A stretch of 64,000 bases of DNA from JAJCYL01 sp963664285 (GCA_963664285.2 CAXXNX010000017.1:5986-69985), one strand, 5' to 3'. Shown: positions 47,110-58,241, numbered from the stretch's first letter. Program-made: numbers and translations. The notes: generated from the sequence alone by a model not told the origin.

Positions 47110-48267
47110 ATGAAATCATTTGAATTTTTTCAGGACACTAAATTGATTTTTGGAGCAGGCAGAGTAAAAGAAGCAGGTAAAATTGTCAAAAGTTTTGGAG
47201 ATAGGTGTTTACTTGTTACCACTCTAACAACGGATGTTCGGCAACCTTTATATGATAGAATAAAAGGAATTTTGAAAGAGGCAGGTATTACTGTGGCTCA
47301 TTTTGATGGTGTAACTCCCAACCCGACTACAGATGATATTACAAAAGGGGCAGAGATGGCCAAGTCTGTCAATGCCGAGGTTATAGTTGGACTCGGTGGT
47401 GGATCAAGTATGGACGCTGCAAAAGCTATAGCGGTTGAAGCAACCCATGAGGGTTCTTGCTGGGATTATCTCTTTTATAAAAAACAACCAACGGACAAAA
47501 CACTTCCGGTTGTAGCCATTAGCACAACCTCCGGAACCGGATCACAAGTTACCCAGGTTGCTGTTGTCACCAATACCGAAAACCGAGATAAATCGGCCTT
47601 GTATAATAACATCTTATATCCCAGGGTTTCGATCATTGATCCCGAATTAATGGTGATTTTGCCTGAATTTGTTACTGCTACCACGGGGTTTGACGTACTC
47701 TGTCATGCTTTTGAAAGCCTTTTGCACCCGAATTGTGGAGCCTACATTGAGCTTTTGTCGAAAGAAGCAATTCGAATCGTTGCCAAGACACTACCGAAAG
47801 TTTTGAAAGAACCTGAAAATGTAGAATTGAGATCTGCTATGGCCTGGGTGGATACCTTAGCAGGGTTGTGCATAGCTAATGTGGGTGTGACTTTGCCTCA
47901 TGGGATGTGCATGGCGATTGGTGGTATGTATCCTCATGTTGCGCACGGACAGGCTCTGGCGATAGTTTATCCGGCATGCACCGCCTTTACCTGGCAGTAT
48001 GCTGTTGATCAGTATGCTTTTTTAACTAGAACCATTAATGGAGGTTTAAATGGTGCTGGAGATGAAGAGCTGGCTAAAATGGCTTATCAGGAAATTATAT
48101 TGTTTTTAAGTGAGATAAATCTCTTCCAGAAATTGAGCGATGTAAACATGCCCAAAGAAGAAATAGACCTATTGGCTGCACAGAGCATGGTGTTGCCAGA
48201 CTATCAAAATAATCCTAGAGTGGCCAATCTTGAGGAGATGACTCAACTCGTGAAAGACTCATATTGA
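47110..48267 (+). CDS. Iron-containing alcohol dehydrogenase
   Basis: The 385-residue group III dehydrogenase has the cofactor motif GLGGGSSMDAAKA (about 97-109) and metal-site residues in TTGFDVLCHAFESL, LPHGMCMAIGGMYPHV and HGQALAIVYPA. The family reduces or oxidises small aldehydes and alcohols, for example lactaldehyde from fucose or rhamnose breakdown. Together with the mutarotase this suggests deoxy-sugar catabolism, but that is inference. Intact; 52 bases after the zinc dehydrogenase. Confidence 0.92.
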   Translation: MKSFEFFQDTKLIFGAGRVKEAGKIVKSFGDRCLLVTTLTTDVRQPLYDRIKGILKEAGITVAHFDGVTPNPTTDDITKGAEMAKSVNAEVIVGLGGGSSMDAAKAIAVEATHEGSCWDYLFYKKQPTDKTLPVVAISTTSGTGSQVTQVAVVTNTENRDKSALYNNILYPRVSIIDPELMVILPEFVTATTGFDVLCHAFESLLHPNCGAYIELLSKEAIRIVAKTLPKVLKEPENVELRSAMAWVDTLAGLCIANVGVTLPHGMCMAIGGMYPHVAHGQALAIVYPACTAFTWQYAVDQYAFLTRTINGGLNGAGDEELAKMAYQEIILFLSEINLFQKLSDVNMPKEEIDLLAAQSMVLPDYQNNPRVANLEEMTQLVKDSY

Positions 48268-48397
48268 CAACTTTAAAACTGAACTTAATAATAGATCGCA
48301 AGGTTTAAAGTAGTAACAAAAATTTATTTTCAGACCATTAGAAAGTAATTACTGAAATAATTTACCTTAGCGGAAGTGGACGAAAATTGAACCTCAA

Positions 48398-49636
48398 ATG
48401 ATTGAAAAAGATACCCTGCGTAAAGATGCTTCATATATCAATCGGCTTAATAAGATAGAAGTACTAAAGCTGATCCGCGAGTCGGGTGAAATATCGAGGG
48501 CTGGTATTGTCAAAAAGACAAAACTCAGTGCACCCACTGTAACCAGGATAGTAGACAACCTAATTGGCGTTAAGCTCGTCTTGATGGTCGGTGATGGCGA
48601 CTCTACCGGTGGGAGACCCCCGAAGTTGATACAGTTCGACGGCACGCATAATTATGTTATTGGTATAGATCTGGGATCAACTAGTATCCGTGGTGTTATT
48701 TCTAATCTTGAGGGAAAATTTGTTACAGAAATTGAAACCCCAACTGACCTCAAAGCTGGTTTCGAAAAAGTAAGTCTTCAGGTTGTAGAACTCATTCACA
48801 AACTAATTGACCGATCGAAATTTACTGAGGAAAAAATACTGGGTGTTGGTCTGGCGGTGGCTGGATTGATTAACAGTCAAACCGGAATTGTAGAGTACTC
48901 ACCGATGTTCAATTGGAGGAAGGTGAATCTTCGAACAGAGTTGAAGAAGTATTTGGATATTCCCGTTTTTTATGATAACGTATCGCGGGTTACTGCTTTG
49001 GGTGAGTTGATACATGGTGTGGGCAAAAAACATAAGAATTTTATTTGTGTCAACGTGGGCTATGGTATTGGAGCCGGTATTATCGTAAATGGTGCTCCAT
49101 TCTATGGTAGCAAAGGATTTACCGGTGAATTTGGTCATATTATAGTGGATCACAAAAGTCCTTATGTCGATAAAGATGGTATTAGAGGTTGTGTAGAAGC
49201 GCTGTCTTCAGGCTATGGTATCGCTGAAATTGCAAAACTACGACTAAAAGAAGGAGCTACAAGTAGTATGACAGAGCTGGTTGGGGGTAAGCTGGCGAAG
49301 ATAACAGCACAGGTTGTAATGACTGCAGCCCGTGAAGGTGACACATTGGCTATGGAGATAATAGATGAAGCAATCAAATTTTTGGGAATAGGGGTGGACA
49401 GTTTGATTAAGCTGTTTAATCCGGAGATTATTGTATTTAGTGGGGGAATAACCAAAGCTGGAGAAATGTTCTTCGAAAAGCTAGAGGAACATACGTTTGA
49501 GAATAAATTGCACTTCGTTAAAGATACAGTAAAACTTGTCCCCTCTTCATTTAAAGACGATGCCACATTAATAGGAGCATTTTCCTTGATTATTTCTAAG
49601 GTGTTGCAATTCGAAAATGGAATTGCAGAAATATAG
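48398..49636 (+). CDS. ROK-family transcriptional repressor
   Basis: The N-terminal winged helix (EVLKLIRESGEISRAGI, TKLSAPTVTRIVDNLI, about 24-57) precedes a ROK sugar-kinase-like domain with IGIDLGSTSIRGVI, VNVGYGIGAGIIVNG and GEFGHIIVD. The ROK zinc motif is incomplete: GIRGCVEALSSG keeps one Cys, and the usual upstream CxCG is missing. It probably senses a sugar or sugar derivative and represses the surrounding genes. A perfect palindrome over the next promoter (49725-49744) is a likely operator. Confidence 0.9.
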   Translation: MIEKDTLRKDASYINRLNKIEVLKLIRESGEISRAGIVKKTKLSAPTVTRIVDNLIGVKLVLMVGDGDSTGGRPPKLIQFDGTHNYVIGIDLGSTSIRGVISNLEGKFVTEIETPTDLKAGFEKVSLQVVELIHKLIDRSKFTEEKILGVGLAVAGLINSQTGIVEYSPMFNWRKVNLRTELKKYLDIPVFYDNVSRVTALGELIHGVGKKHKNFICVNVGYGIGAGIIVNGAPFYGSKGFTGEFGHIIVDHKSPYVDKDGIRGCVEALSSGYGIAEIAKLRLKEGATSSMTELVGGKLAKITAQVVMTAAREGDTLAMEIIDEAIKFLGIGVDSLIKLFNPEIIVFSGGITKAGEMFFEKLEEHTFENKLHFVKDTVKLVPSSFKDDATLIGAFSLIISKVLQFENGIAEI

Positions 49637-49707
49637 ATACCTCTCATTTTACCGGTGAAAATTTGTTGAAAAAGAGAGACTTTTCAGAGTCTGCAAATTT
49701 ACAATTC

Positions 49708-49744
49708 TTGTTTTACAGTCGTAAAATCTTACTTTTGTAAGATT
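49708..49744 (+). promoter_or_regulatory. Bacteroidetes-type promoter with overlapping palindromic operator
   Basis: TTG at 49708-49710 and TACTTTTG at 49730-49737 match the TTG-N19-TAnnTTTG consensus. A perfect 8-bp inverted repeat (AATCTTAC 49725-49732, GTAAGATT 49737-49744, 4-base spacer) overlaps the -7 element. A repressor bound there would block transcription; the ROK protein directly upstream is the obvious candidate. The start codon of the large dehydrogenase (TTG 49788) lies about 45 bases downstream. Confidence 0.65.
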
Positions 49745-49787
49745 AGAAAGTAATAATTGTAAAATTAATAATCTTACAAACTCGGCT

Positions 49788-49806
49788 TTGAAGATTACAT
49801 CATTAG
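49788..49806 (+). pseudogene. Large cytochrome c/beta-propeller dehydrogenase, piece 1 (start of signal peptide)
   Basis: TTG 49788 begins MKITSL. Removing the IS1595 plus one target repeat joins this to VITTGLILALATGW, giving a complete signal peptide. The short piece is placed in the gene by frame continuity and by its distance from the promoter. Confidence 0.6.
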
Positions 49807-50882
49807 AGCTAAGTTCTAATTATAACAGCATTTTGTTTAAATAGCTCATACAGATGATAGGCTTGATCCGTTAATAGCATAGTCAGAAACCATTGTTTCA
49901 AAGTTGTTTTACTCTCTCTTATTCGGTCAGCATAAGCATACCAATTCAGGTAGTTTTGCAAATATTTGGAACTGACACCATTGAATGGGCGTAAGAATGT
50001 CCTAAGTTGAGTGTGAACATTGTTTACTTTTTGCAGATGGATTGTTTTATCATCTCTATCCACATGATCTTTGGCCAATAGCGCTTTGTGCTTTATGGAG
50101 GGGTTGTCTTTGGCAAAAGCCTTATAAGAAGGGTGCTTATCTGTAATCAAGGTTGCACCGTAGGCCAACTTCCCATCCAATGCCTTTGAAATTTCTTCTT
50201 TGCTCAGCCGTTTTGATGCAACAGCTTTAAGGTACCTCTCCCCCTTGCGTTCAACCGCTGTTACTACCTGGACAACTGTGCCCTCTTCCTTTCCCATATT
50301 CCGTATGAAATCGTTTCCCCTCTTTCTTGCTGCCCTATCTAAATTTCGACTGCCCTTGTTGTTAAGTGCCAGTTCCAATTCATCACATTCTACTTCCGAG
50401 GATAACTGTTCGGGAACAAACTCATTTAGTGAACTCAATATCTTATGCCGCCAGTCGAAGCTTGTCTGGATGCTTATTCCGATTTGTTTTGCTATCTTTT
50501 TTATCGGCATGCCCTGCTCCATGCAGCGCAGATAAGATTGCCATTTTGATTTAAGCTTGATGTCATACAAAGGTGTCCCTGTTGTTTCACTGTACCATCT
50601 TTTACATTCATGGCACTGATACATCTGCACACCTTTTTGTCTGCCCCTCTTATATACCTTCTCGCTTGTGCAATTTGGACAGGGTTTCTTCTTTCTTTTC
50701 TCTGCTATTTGTTGTTGAGCGGCAATCAATACTTTGCCTTGTAATTCCTGCTCCTGGAGCAACTCATCCAACAATTCGGTTTGGGAACTTATCGGCAATT
50801 GTGCAAATAAATTTTTGATCTCTTGACTTGATATCATATAGCGAAGATAATAATAATTGCTGTGTTATTTAGAACTTAGCCG
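49807..50882 (-). mobile_element. IS1595-family element (1076 bp)
   Basis: The ends share an inverted repeat (GCTAAGTTCTAA) and the flanks are ATCATTAG (49799-49806) and GTCATTAG (50883-50890), an 8-bp duplication with one mismatch, as expected for IS1595. The element lies in the signal-peptide codons of the large dehydrogenase. Confidence 0.88.
49809..50837 (-). CDS. IS1595-family transposase (342 aa)
   Basis: The N-terminus has a zinc ribbon (CPNCTSEKVYKRG, YQCHECKRWY). The ISXO2-like DDE region follows, with ECDELELALNN, TLITDKHPSYKAF and NWYAYADRIRESK. The stop codon lies within the terminal repeat. Intact. Confidence 0.92.
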   Translation of the reverse strand: MISSQEIKNLFAQLPISSQTELLDELLQEQELQGKVLIAAQQQIAEKRKKKPCPNCTSEKVYKRGRQKGVQMYQCHECKRWYSETTGTPLYDIKLKSKWQSYLRCMEQGMPIKKIAKQIGISIQTSFDWRHKILSSLNEFVPEQLSSEVECDELELALNNKGSRNLDRAARKRGNDFIRNMGKEEGTVVQVVTAVERKGERYLKAVASKRLSKEEISKALDGKLAYGATLITDKHPSYKAFAKDNPSIKHKALLAKDHVDRDDKTIHLQKVNNVHTQLRTFLRPFNGVSSKYLQNYLNWYAYADRIRESKTTLKQWFLTMLLTDQAYHLYELFKQNAVIIRT

Positions 50883-50890
50883 TCATTAGT

Positions 50891-51472
50891 AATTACTACC
50901 GGACTGATTCTAGCCCTGGCAACAGGCTGGACGGTCACACCAGAAGAGAAAGAGAATGAACGACCTAGAGACCCATGGGTTTTTAGGGTAAATCTTGATG
51001 GCATCCCGCGTATGCTCGTGCTTGCACTCAATGATGAGATGTGGGCCGCATACGATGTTCAGCAAGCCAGGCTGTATAAAGTGTGGAAAGGAGGTATCAG
51101 TTTTAATGGACCCATGTATGACAATCGGCACCAAATCCAGCCCTCTACTCAGGAAGCGGCTTATATGGTCAATACAGCCAGACAATCTTTATGGCGACTC
51201 AACAGCAATGGTACAGAAAGGTCGGTACAAGCGGAATTCCTTGGGTATAAGCTCAAAAACAATCAGGTAACTATTCGCTGGGAAATACCGATTGACGACG
51301 AGAATATTATTGTTGAAGAAACTCCTGAATTTGTCCTGGACGAGAGTGGACGGCCCGGGTTAGAGAGAGCGTATGATATATCCAATGTTCCTGCAGGAAC
51401 GGAGGTCTTCCTGCAAAGCAATTTTAGCTCCTTGTCTAATAAGAAGCAATTTCGAACGGACGGGGACTTTAA
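50891..51472 (+). pseudogene. Large cytochrome c/beta-propeller dehydrogenase, piece 2 (N-terminal domain)
   Basis: The frame runs from the signal-peptide core (TGLILALATGW) through DPWVFRVNLDGIPRMLVLAL, MWAAYDVQQARLYKVWKGG and LERAYDISNVPAGTEVFL to the IS1380 array at 51473. The segment comparing a coloured or active substrate to a beta-strand domain is not seen elsewhere in the window, and I cannot name it beyond the N-terminal domain of haem-containing sugar dehydrogenases. It continues in frame at 54774. Confidence 0.8.
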
Positions 51473-54400
51473 CCCGCATTATTCATAGGCCACCAATTTT
51501 GGGATTAATAATGGGTTGCTAACTATTTTTGATTGGAGTGTATGTATTAATTTGAAGATCAACCAGGTTTCTGGATTTCAAAGGACATTAGAGCGTTTTT
51601 TTGTTAGAATTTTTCAATTTTCAGTCAAAGCTCTATTGTGTTCTTATGGAAGAACATTTTTTTGATTAAATCAAACTGTTTAACTGATCGGTCAGTTCAC
51701 CGTAAGCAAATCGCCCAGCAGGTATTGATATCTAAAGGCTCTTGAGAATTGTATTGTCAATGATCTTTTCCTTTCTTTCAGGCACGCCCCAACCTTCATC
51801 AGGTAAAGCCGGATATTGTCCACTTGCCATCGTTTAGCAAAGTGATGTTTTGTTTTGGCAATTAATAATTTAATCTGCCGGAACATTTCATAACAGAGGG
51901 TAGCGATGATTAAACGCATGAAATTGGCCCAGTAGCGAGGGAAACGATTTCATACGGTAGACTCCACTTTGGCGTAAAGCTTTTCAGAACGAGGTCACAG
52001 CTTTTGTCCAGGTAAGTAACAGCGGTTGCCAACGCAACTCTTGATGTTTGATGATTTTTGAAGCCATATTCCTTTTTTACTTCAATGATAGTCTGTTTGG
52101 TAAAAGTCTTTAAAACGGCATGACTACTAATACCTAAAGAAATTGAAGGTCAAACTGCATTAGCTATCCGATAAAAAGTTGGCCTACGGTGAAAAGCCAC
52201 TATCCGATTACAGAATAAGCACCCTTCTTACTGAAGGCAGTTTTTGCTGATTTAATGACAATCCCCTCCATAAAGCCACAAAGCGCTATTTGTTGCCAAA
52301 GATCAATTGCCCGGACGTAGTAGATGATAAAATGATCCAGGAAAGTACAACCATGGTCGGAATAAGGGTCATCGGTCAATGATGATTTGGACATGTCTTA
52401 CAAACCATGACTCATTTTTGAGTTCCTTTATTCGATTTTCACTGGCATCACCTCGCTTGACATAAAAATCAAAGTAAATCTGTTGAGCGGTCATCGCTTC
52501 AAAGTTGCTCACAAAGTAACGGACATTCATTCCTTTTCCGGTAGACTCCACTTTGGCGTACAGCTTTTCAGAACGATCCCAGCTTTTGGCCTGGTAAGTA
52601 AACGGGCCAACAAACTCTTGATGTTTGATGATTTTTGAAGCATATTCCTTTTTTACTTCAATGATAGTCTGTTTGGTAAAAGTCTTTAAAACTTCATTAC
52701 TACTAATACCTAAACAAAATTGAAGGTCAAACTGCTTAGCTATCCGATAAAAAGATGCTCCTGAAAAGCCACTATCCGCTCGAATAAGGATCTTTACTGA
52801 GGGCAGTTTTTTTCTGATTTTAATGACAATCCTTTTCAATAAGGCCACAAACCATTTGTTGGAGTGACAATTGCCCGGACGTAGTACTGGTAAAATGACC
52901 TGACCGGTGTTCCCGTCCTTAAAGAACAACTCATGGTACATAGTCTGTCCATAATAGCCATTATACAAACTGAGTTGTTGGGATCCATGAGTAGGGTCAT
53001 CGGTACCATCTACATCAATGATGATTTGACCAGTCTTCTCTTTCAACTCCTCTACATAACGGTCTACAAACCATTGACTCATCTGGTAGATCAGACTCCG
53101 ATCGGCCTTGTTTTCAAATCGACTTAAAGTAGATCAACCAGGCTGGAAACATAATCCGCTATCTAGTACTTTACGGATCACCGGATCCTCTCGGAGTTTT
53201 TGTTCGTCATTGCAATCCTGATAGCCCTGAACATTTCATAACAGAGGGTAGCGATGATTAAACGCATGAAATTGGCCCAGTAGCGATGACAGGAAAGCCG
53301 GTCGGAATAAGTCATGTTTTTGAGTTCCTTTATTCGATTTTCACTGGCATCACCTCGCTTGACATAAAAATCAAAGTAAATCTGTTGAGCGGTCATCGCT
53401 TCAAAGTTGCTCACAAAGTAACGGACATTCATTCCTTTTCCGGTAGACTCCACTTTGGCGTACAGCTTTTCAGAACGATCCCAGCTTTTGGCCTGGTAAG
53501 TAAACGGGCCAACAAACTCTTGATGTTTGATGATTTTTGAAGCATATTCCTTTTTTACTTCAATGATAGTCTGTTTGGTAAAAGTCTTTAAAACTTCATT
53601 ACTACTAATACCTAAACAAAATTGAAGGTCAAACTGCTTAGCTATCCGATAAAAAGATGCTCCTGAAAAGCCACTATCCGCTCGAATAAGGATCTTTACT
53701 GAGGGCAGTTTTTTTCTGATTTTAATGACAATCCTTTTCAATAAGGCCACAAACCACAATTGCCCGGACGTAGTACTGGTAAAATGATCGCTCCGTCTGA
53801 GCTAATCGCTGATGTACCATCTACATCAATGATGATTTGACCAGTCTTCTCTTTCAACTCCTCTACATAACGGTCTACAAACCATTGACTCATCTGGTAG
53901 ATCAGACTCCGATCGGCCTTGTTTTCAAATCGACTTAAAGTAGGCTGGAAACATAATCCGCTATCTAGTACTTTACGGATCACCGGATCCTCTCGGAGTT
54001 TTTGTTCGTCATTGCAATCCATGAGTAGCCCTGCATCATTAAAAACACCCGGTAGCGAAGCATTTCTTCATAAGTGTATTCGATAAAAAAGGGGTTTCGA
54101 TAGTCAGGAATCAGTGCGGCGAAGCTTTTTAATAGACCAGTCTTTCTCTCTACTTTTTCACTTAACAATATCGCTCCGTACTGAGCTAATCGCTGATGCT
54201 GAAAAATCAAATTTAAAAGCTTGTTTTCCTCGATAAAATACGGTATCTTTTTCCTTATATTCAGGCATAAATTAATTGCTTATTTTGTTGTCTAACTATC
54301 TCAATATAAGCAATTTATGCCTGTTTTTTATTGTCTACTATGAATTTTTCGGGTTAAAGTAGGCTGGGAACATAATCCGCTATCTAGTACTTTACGGATC

Positions 54401-54769
54401 ACCGGATCCTCTCGGAGTTTTTGTTCGTCATTGCAATCCTGATAGCCCTGCATCATTAAAAACACCCGTTGGCGAAGCATTTCTTCATAAGTGTATTCGA
54501 TAAAAAAGGGGTTTCGATAGTCAGGAATCAGTGCGGCGAAGCTTTTTAATAGACCAGTCTTTCTCTCTACTTTTTCACTTAACAATATCGCTCCGTCTGA
54601 GCTAATCGCTGATGCTGAAAAATCAAATTTAAAAGCTTGTTTTCCTCGATAAAATACGGTATCTTTTTCCTTATATTCAGGCATAAATTAATTGCTTATT
54701 TTGTTGTCTAACTATCTCAATATAAGCAATTTATGCCTGTTTTTTATTGTCTACTATGAATTTTTCGGG
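51473..54769 (-). mobile_element. Rearranged array of IS1380 copies (nested and partial)
   Basis: The array begins with an intact 3' end (51473) flanked by TTAA and ends with a 5' end (54769) followed by TTAA (54770-54773), so from outside it behaves as one insertion. Inside are at least four partial copies. 51473-51940 is high identity. About 51950-52415 is scrambled with many small indels. 52417-53229 is high identity, then the sequence jumps back at 53230 and runs to 54353. A complete 5' end at 54353 abuts TTAAAGTAGG, which is an internal TTAA of the element itself, so one copy inserted into another. Transposase fragments (for example 52369-53082 and 53178-53759) are all broken. Assembly error cannot be excluded. 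Confidence 0.85.
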
Positions 54770-54773
54770 TTAA

Positions 54774-56271
54774 GCGAATTAGTGTCAAGACCCAATCTCA
54801 AAAATGGGGAAAATCTTACACAGTAGAAGGGACTCTAAAACTTAATGCCAATGGTGCTACAAAATTGACGGCATACTTTGACCCCAGGGTCGTTGAGGGT
54901 GTAAAGCCGATTGAGTTTCCTCTGAAAGAAAATCCTATGATGGTTAAAACTGCTATAGCGGATGGGTCTATTACAAGTGAAATATCGGGAGACCAGCTTT
55001 TAAGTGGTGAGCAATTGATGGGTTTGAATGATTGCGCAGCCTGTCATGCTCAGGATAGAAATATGATAGGGCCATCATATAATGAAATTTCCCAGAAGTA
55101 TGATACGGATGATGAGACAATTAAGAATTTGGGAGATAAGGTGATTAAAGGCGGGACCGGTGTTTGGGGTAGACACGCCATGACGCCGCACCCCGAATTA
55201 TCAGCTTCACAGGCCGAGACCATGGTGATCTTTATATTGTCAATTGATGCTGGAGTGGTTAAAACACGAAAACCCGGAATTGCCGCCGATTTTTACAAGG
55301 CAGGCGTTCAGCTTACTCAAATTCCGGATATGATCCCGGGTCAAAACCCTAACATTTCAACAGTGGTTCCGGATTTAGAATTTCAAGGAGCTAATGCCTC
55401 AAATCGCAGAGAAGCAAATGATTTCCAGGGCTTTGAGGACTATTTCGTCATGCATCTATCAGGTTTTCTTGATGTAGCGGAGAAAGGAACCTATGAATTT
55501 ATGCTTGGTGCCAATGTAGGAGGACGGTTCATGATTAAGGACCGGAATATTGTGGAAGTGAATTTTTTTAAAGACTGGTTTGTCAAAAGAGAAGGTGTTG
55601 CTGAACTTGAAGCTGGCCCGAATCCATTCAGACTGGAATACTATGAAGATGTTTATGGGAGCCGTCTAAGCTTGAGATGGCGTCGACCGGGTGAAAAGGA
55701 ATACAAAGAAATACCAGTCAGCGCATTCACCCACAATCCTCAGGAAATTAAGGAGACTTCACCGGGTATTAAAGAAGTTTATGAAGTGAATGCCCCTGGT
55801 TATGGTGCCTCACTTGAATCTGTGCATCCCAGTTTCGATGTTACAACTGTGACTCCGGAAGGCTTCAATAAACGAATCTCAGCAGTGGAAATGCTTCCTA
55901 ATGGTTGGGCTGCAGTTTCTACCTGGGACGAGACCGGCCAGCATCTATCTCCTGGAAGGTGCTCTAAGTAATGACCCTGCGAAAAGAAAAGCAAATCTCT
56001 TCGCATCAGCCTTCTACGAGGTTATGGGTCTTAAATATGTCGATCGCAAGCTTTATGTGTTGCAAAAATGGGAGCTCACAGAACTATCTGATACCGATGA
56101 TGACCTGGTGGCTGATGATTACCGAGTGGCGCTCGATGATTGGACTACCACTGCCAATTTCCACGAGTGGATTTATGGATTGGTTTATAAGGACGGTTAT
56201 TTTTATTTCAATACAAATATCGCAATGGGAGGAGATGGAATAATGACTCCTGATGGTTCTTTTGACCCTAA
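54774..56271 (+). pseudogene. Large dehydrogenase, piece 3 (cytochrome c, PA14-like and start of propeller; one frameshift)
   Basis: The empty-site join with piece 2 reads GDFKRISVKTQ without a break. The cytochrome c domain has haem motif CAACH (near 55035) and HAMTPHP as a probable methionine ligand. A PA14-like carbohydrate-binding domain follows (DYFVMHLSGFLDVAEKGTYE, NPFRLEYYEDVYG, LSLRWRRPG). The beta-propeller then begins (AVEMLPNGWAAVSTWDE). Near 55935 one extra G, or a two-base loss, shifts the frame from DETG to SIYLLEGALSNDPAK. After that it continues as LYVLQKWELTELSDTD to IS1380 at 56272. Confidence 0.85.
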
Positions 56272-57131
56272 CCCGAAAAATTCATAGTAGACAATAAAAA
56301 ACAGGCATAAATTGCTTATATTGAGATAGTTAGACAACAAAATAAGCAATTAATTTATGCCTGAATATAAGGAAAAAGATACCGTATTTTATCGAGGAAA
56401 ACAAGCTTTTAAATTTGATTTTTCAGCATCAGCGATTAGCTCAGACGGAGCGATATTGTTAAGTGAAAAAGTAGAGAGAAAGACTGGTCTATTAAAAAGC
56501 TTCGCCGCACTGATTCCTGACTATCGAAACCCCTTTTTTATCGAATACACTTATGAAGAAATGCCTCGCCAACGGGTGTTTTTAATGATGCAGGGCTATC
56601 AGGATTGCAATGACGAACAAAAACTCCGAGAGGATCCGGTGATCCGTAAAGTACTAGATAGCGGATTATGTTCCAGCCTACTTTAAGTCGATTTGAAAAC
56701 AAGGCCGATCGGAGTCTGATCTACCAGATGAGTCAATGGTTTGTAGACCGTTATGTAGAGGAGTTGAAAGAGAAGACTGGTCAAATCATCATTGATGTAG
56801 ATGGTACCGATGACCCTACTCATGGATCCCAACAACTCAGTTTGTATAATGGCTATTATGGACAGACTATGTACCATGAGTTGTTCTTTAAGGACGGGAA
56901 CACCGGTCAGGTCATTTTACCAGTACTACGTCCGGGCAATTGTCACTCCAACAAATGGTTTGTGGCCTTATTGAAAAGGATTGTCATTAAAATCAGAAAA
57001 AAACTGCCCTCAGTAAAGATCCTTATTCGAGCGGATAGTGGCTTTTCAGGAGCATCTTTTTATCGGATAGCTAAGCAGTTTGACCTTCAATTTTGTTTAG
57101 GTATTAGTAGTAATGAAGTTTTAAAGACTTT

Positions 57132-58241
57132 GCTGAGATCAACTAATAAGTGCAATTGAAGGATGAAAAAGCTTTTAAGGGCTTTTTCATCCTTCAAAAG
57201 CCTGAACAGTGCAATCTTTGGATTGCAAAATGTCAAAAAACTACACACATCTCAGTATTGATCAAAGGTATCAAATTGAAGCATTATTGAAAACAGGAGC
57301 TACTCAAAAGGAGATTGCCTGTATCGTTCATTTTCACCCATCTACGATCTCACGTGAGCTTAAGCGAAATGTGGGTTCAAGAGGTAGGGGAGCTGGTGTC
57401 TATCGAACAGCAAATGCACAAAGGAGGACCAGTCTTCGTCATCAAGAAAAGCCAAAAAGAGTGATTTTCACCAAACCCATGAAAGACTGGATAGTTAACC
57501 GGCTCCAAGAAGATAGATGGAGTCCTGAATTGATCAGCCATCAGGGAAAGAAAACGAGAGAATGTCCACTTAGCCATGAATGGATTTACCAATGGATATG
57601 GGAATGTAAGCACACCAACCGCCAGGAGAACCAAGAATACAAACAACTATACACATATCTAAAACATGGCAAACGAAGGCGCAAACGAGGAAACAGAAAA
57701 GATCGTAGAGGTATTATCCCGAATAGGGTATCAATTGAACAGCGACCCCAGATCATTAACAAAAGGGAACGATTGGGAGATATAGAAGTCGATTTAATGA
57801 TGGGTAAAAACCACAAAGGCTCTTTGTTGGTGATGACAGACCGAGCAAGTCTTTTTACCAGAATCAGAAAGATGCACAGTAAAAATGCCGATCAAATGGC
57901 CGAAGCTATTGTGGAGGAACTCTCTCAGGATAAACACAAACTGGAAACACTCACTTTTGATAATGATATGGCATTTTCTAAACATGAGTTGATTGCTCAA
58001 TCCCTTGATGTGGATGCCTATTTCACTCGTCCCTATACTAGTCAGGATAAAGGGACAGTTGAAAATAGGATTGGGGTAATCAGAAGGTTTTATCCTAAGA
58101 AAACAGATATTAGATTTGTTACAGAGGAGCAAATCAAAGTTGTTGAAAACAAAATCAATGAACGCCCTGTTAGAAAATTTAATTACCTAAACGCAAAGCA
58201 AGTGCTACAAAGGAAAATTGCACTTATTACTTGAACTTACA
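57132..58241 (+). mobile_element. IS30-family element, copy 4 (1110 bp), inside IS1380
   Basis: The element is flanked by TTT on both sides (57129-57131 and 58242-58244). Comparison with intact IS1380 copies, which read GACTTTTACC at this point, proves the 3-bp duplication and fixes the exact IS30 ends used for the other copies. Confidence 0.97.
57230..58234 (+). CDS. IS30-family transposase, copy 4 (334 aa)
   Basis: Intact frame, nearly identical to copies 1 and 2 (QRRTSLRHQ for QRRTNLRHQ, TNRQENQ for TNHQENQ). It shares TNRQEN with chimeric copy 3, so those two are probably closer relatives. Confidence 0.95.
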   Translation: MSKNYTHLSIDQRYQIEALLKTGATQKEIACIVHFHPSTISRELKRNVGSRGRGAGVYRTANAQRRTSLRHQEKPKRVIFTKPMKDWIVNRLQEDRWSPELISHQGKKTRECPLSHEWIYQWIWECKHTNRQENQEYKQLYTYLKHGKRRRKRGNRKDRRGIIPNRVSIEQRPQIINKRERLGDIEVDLMMGKNHKGSLLVMTDRASLFTRIRKMHSKNADQMAEAIVEELSQDKHKLETLTFDNDMAFSKHELIAQSLDVDAYFTRPYTSQDKGTVENRIGVIRRFYPKKTDIRFVTEEQIKVVENKINERPVRKFNYLNAKQVLQRKIALIT

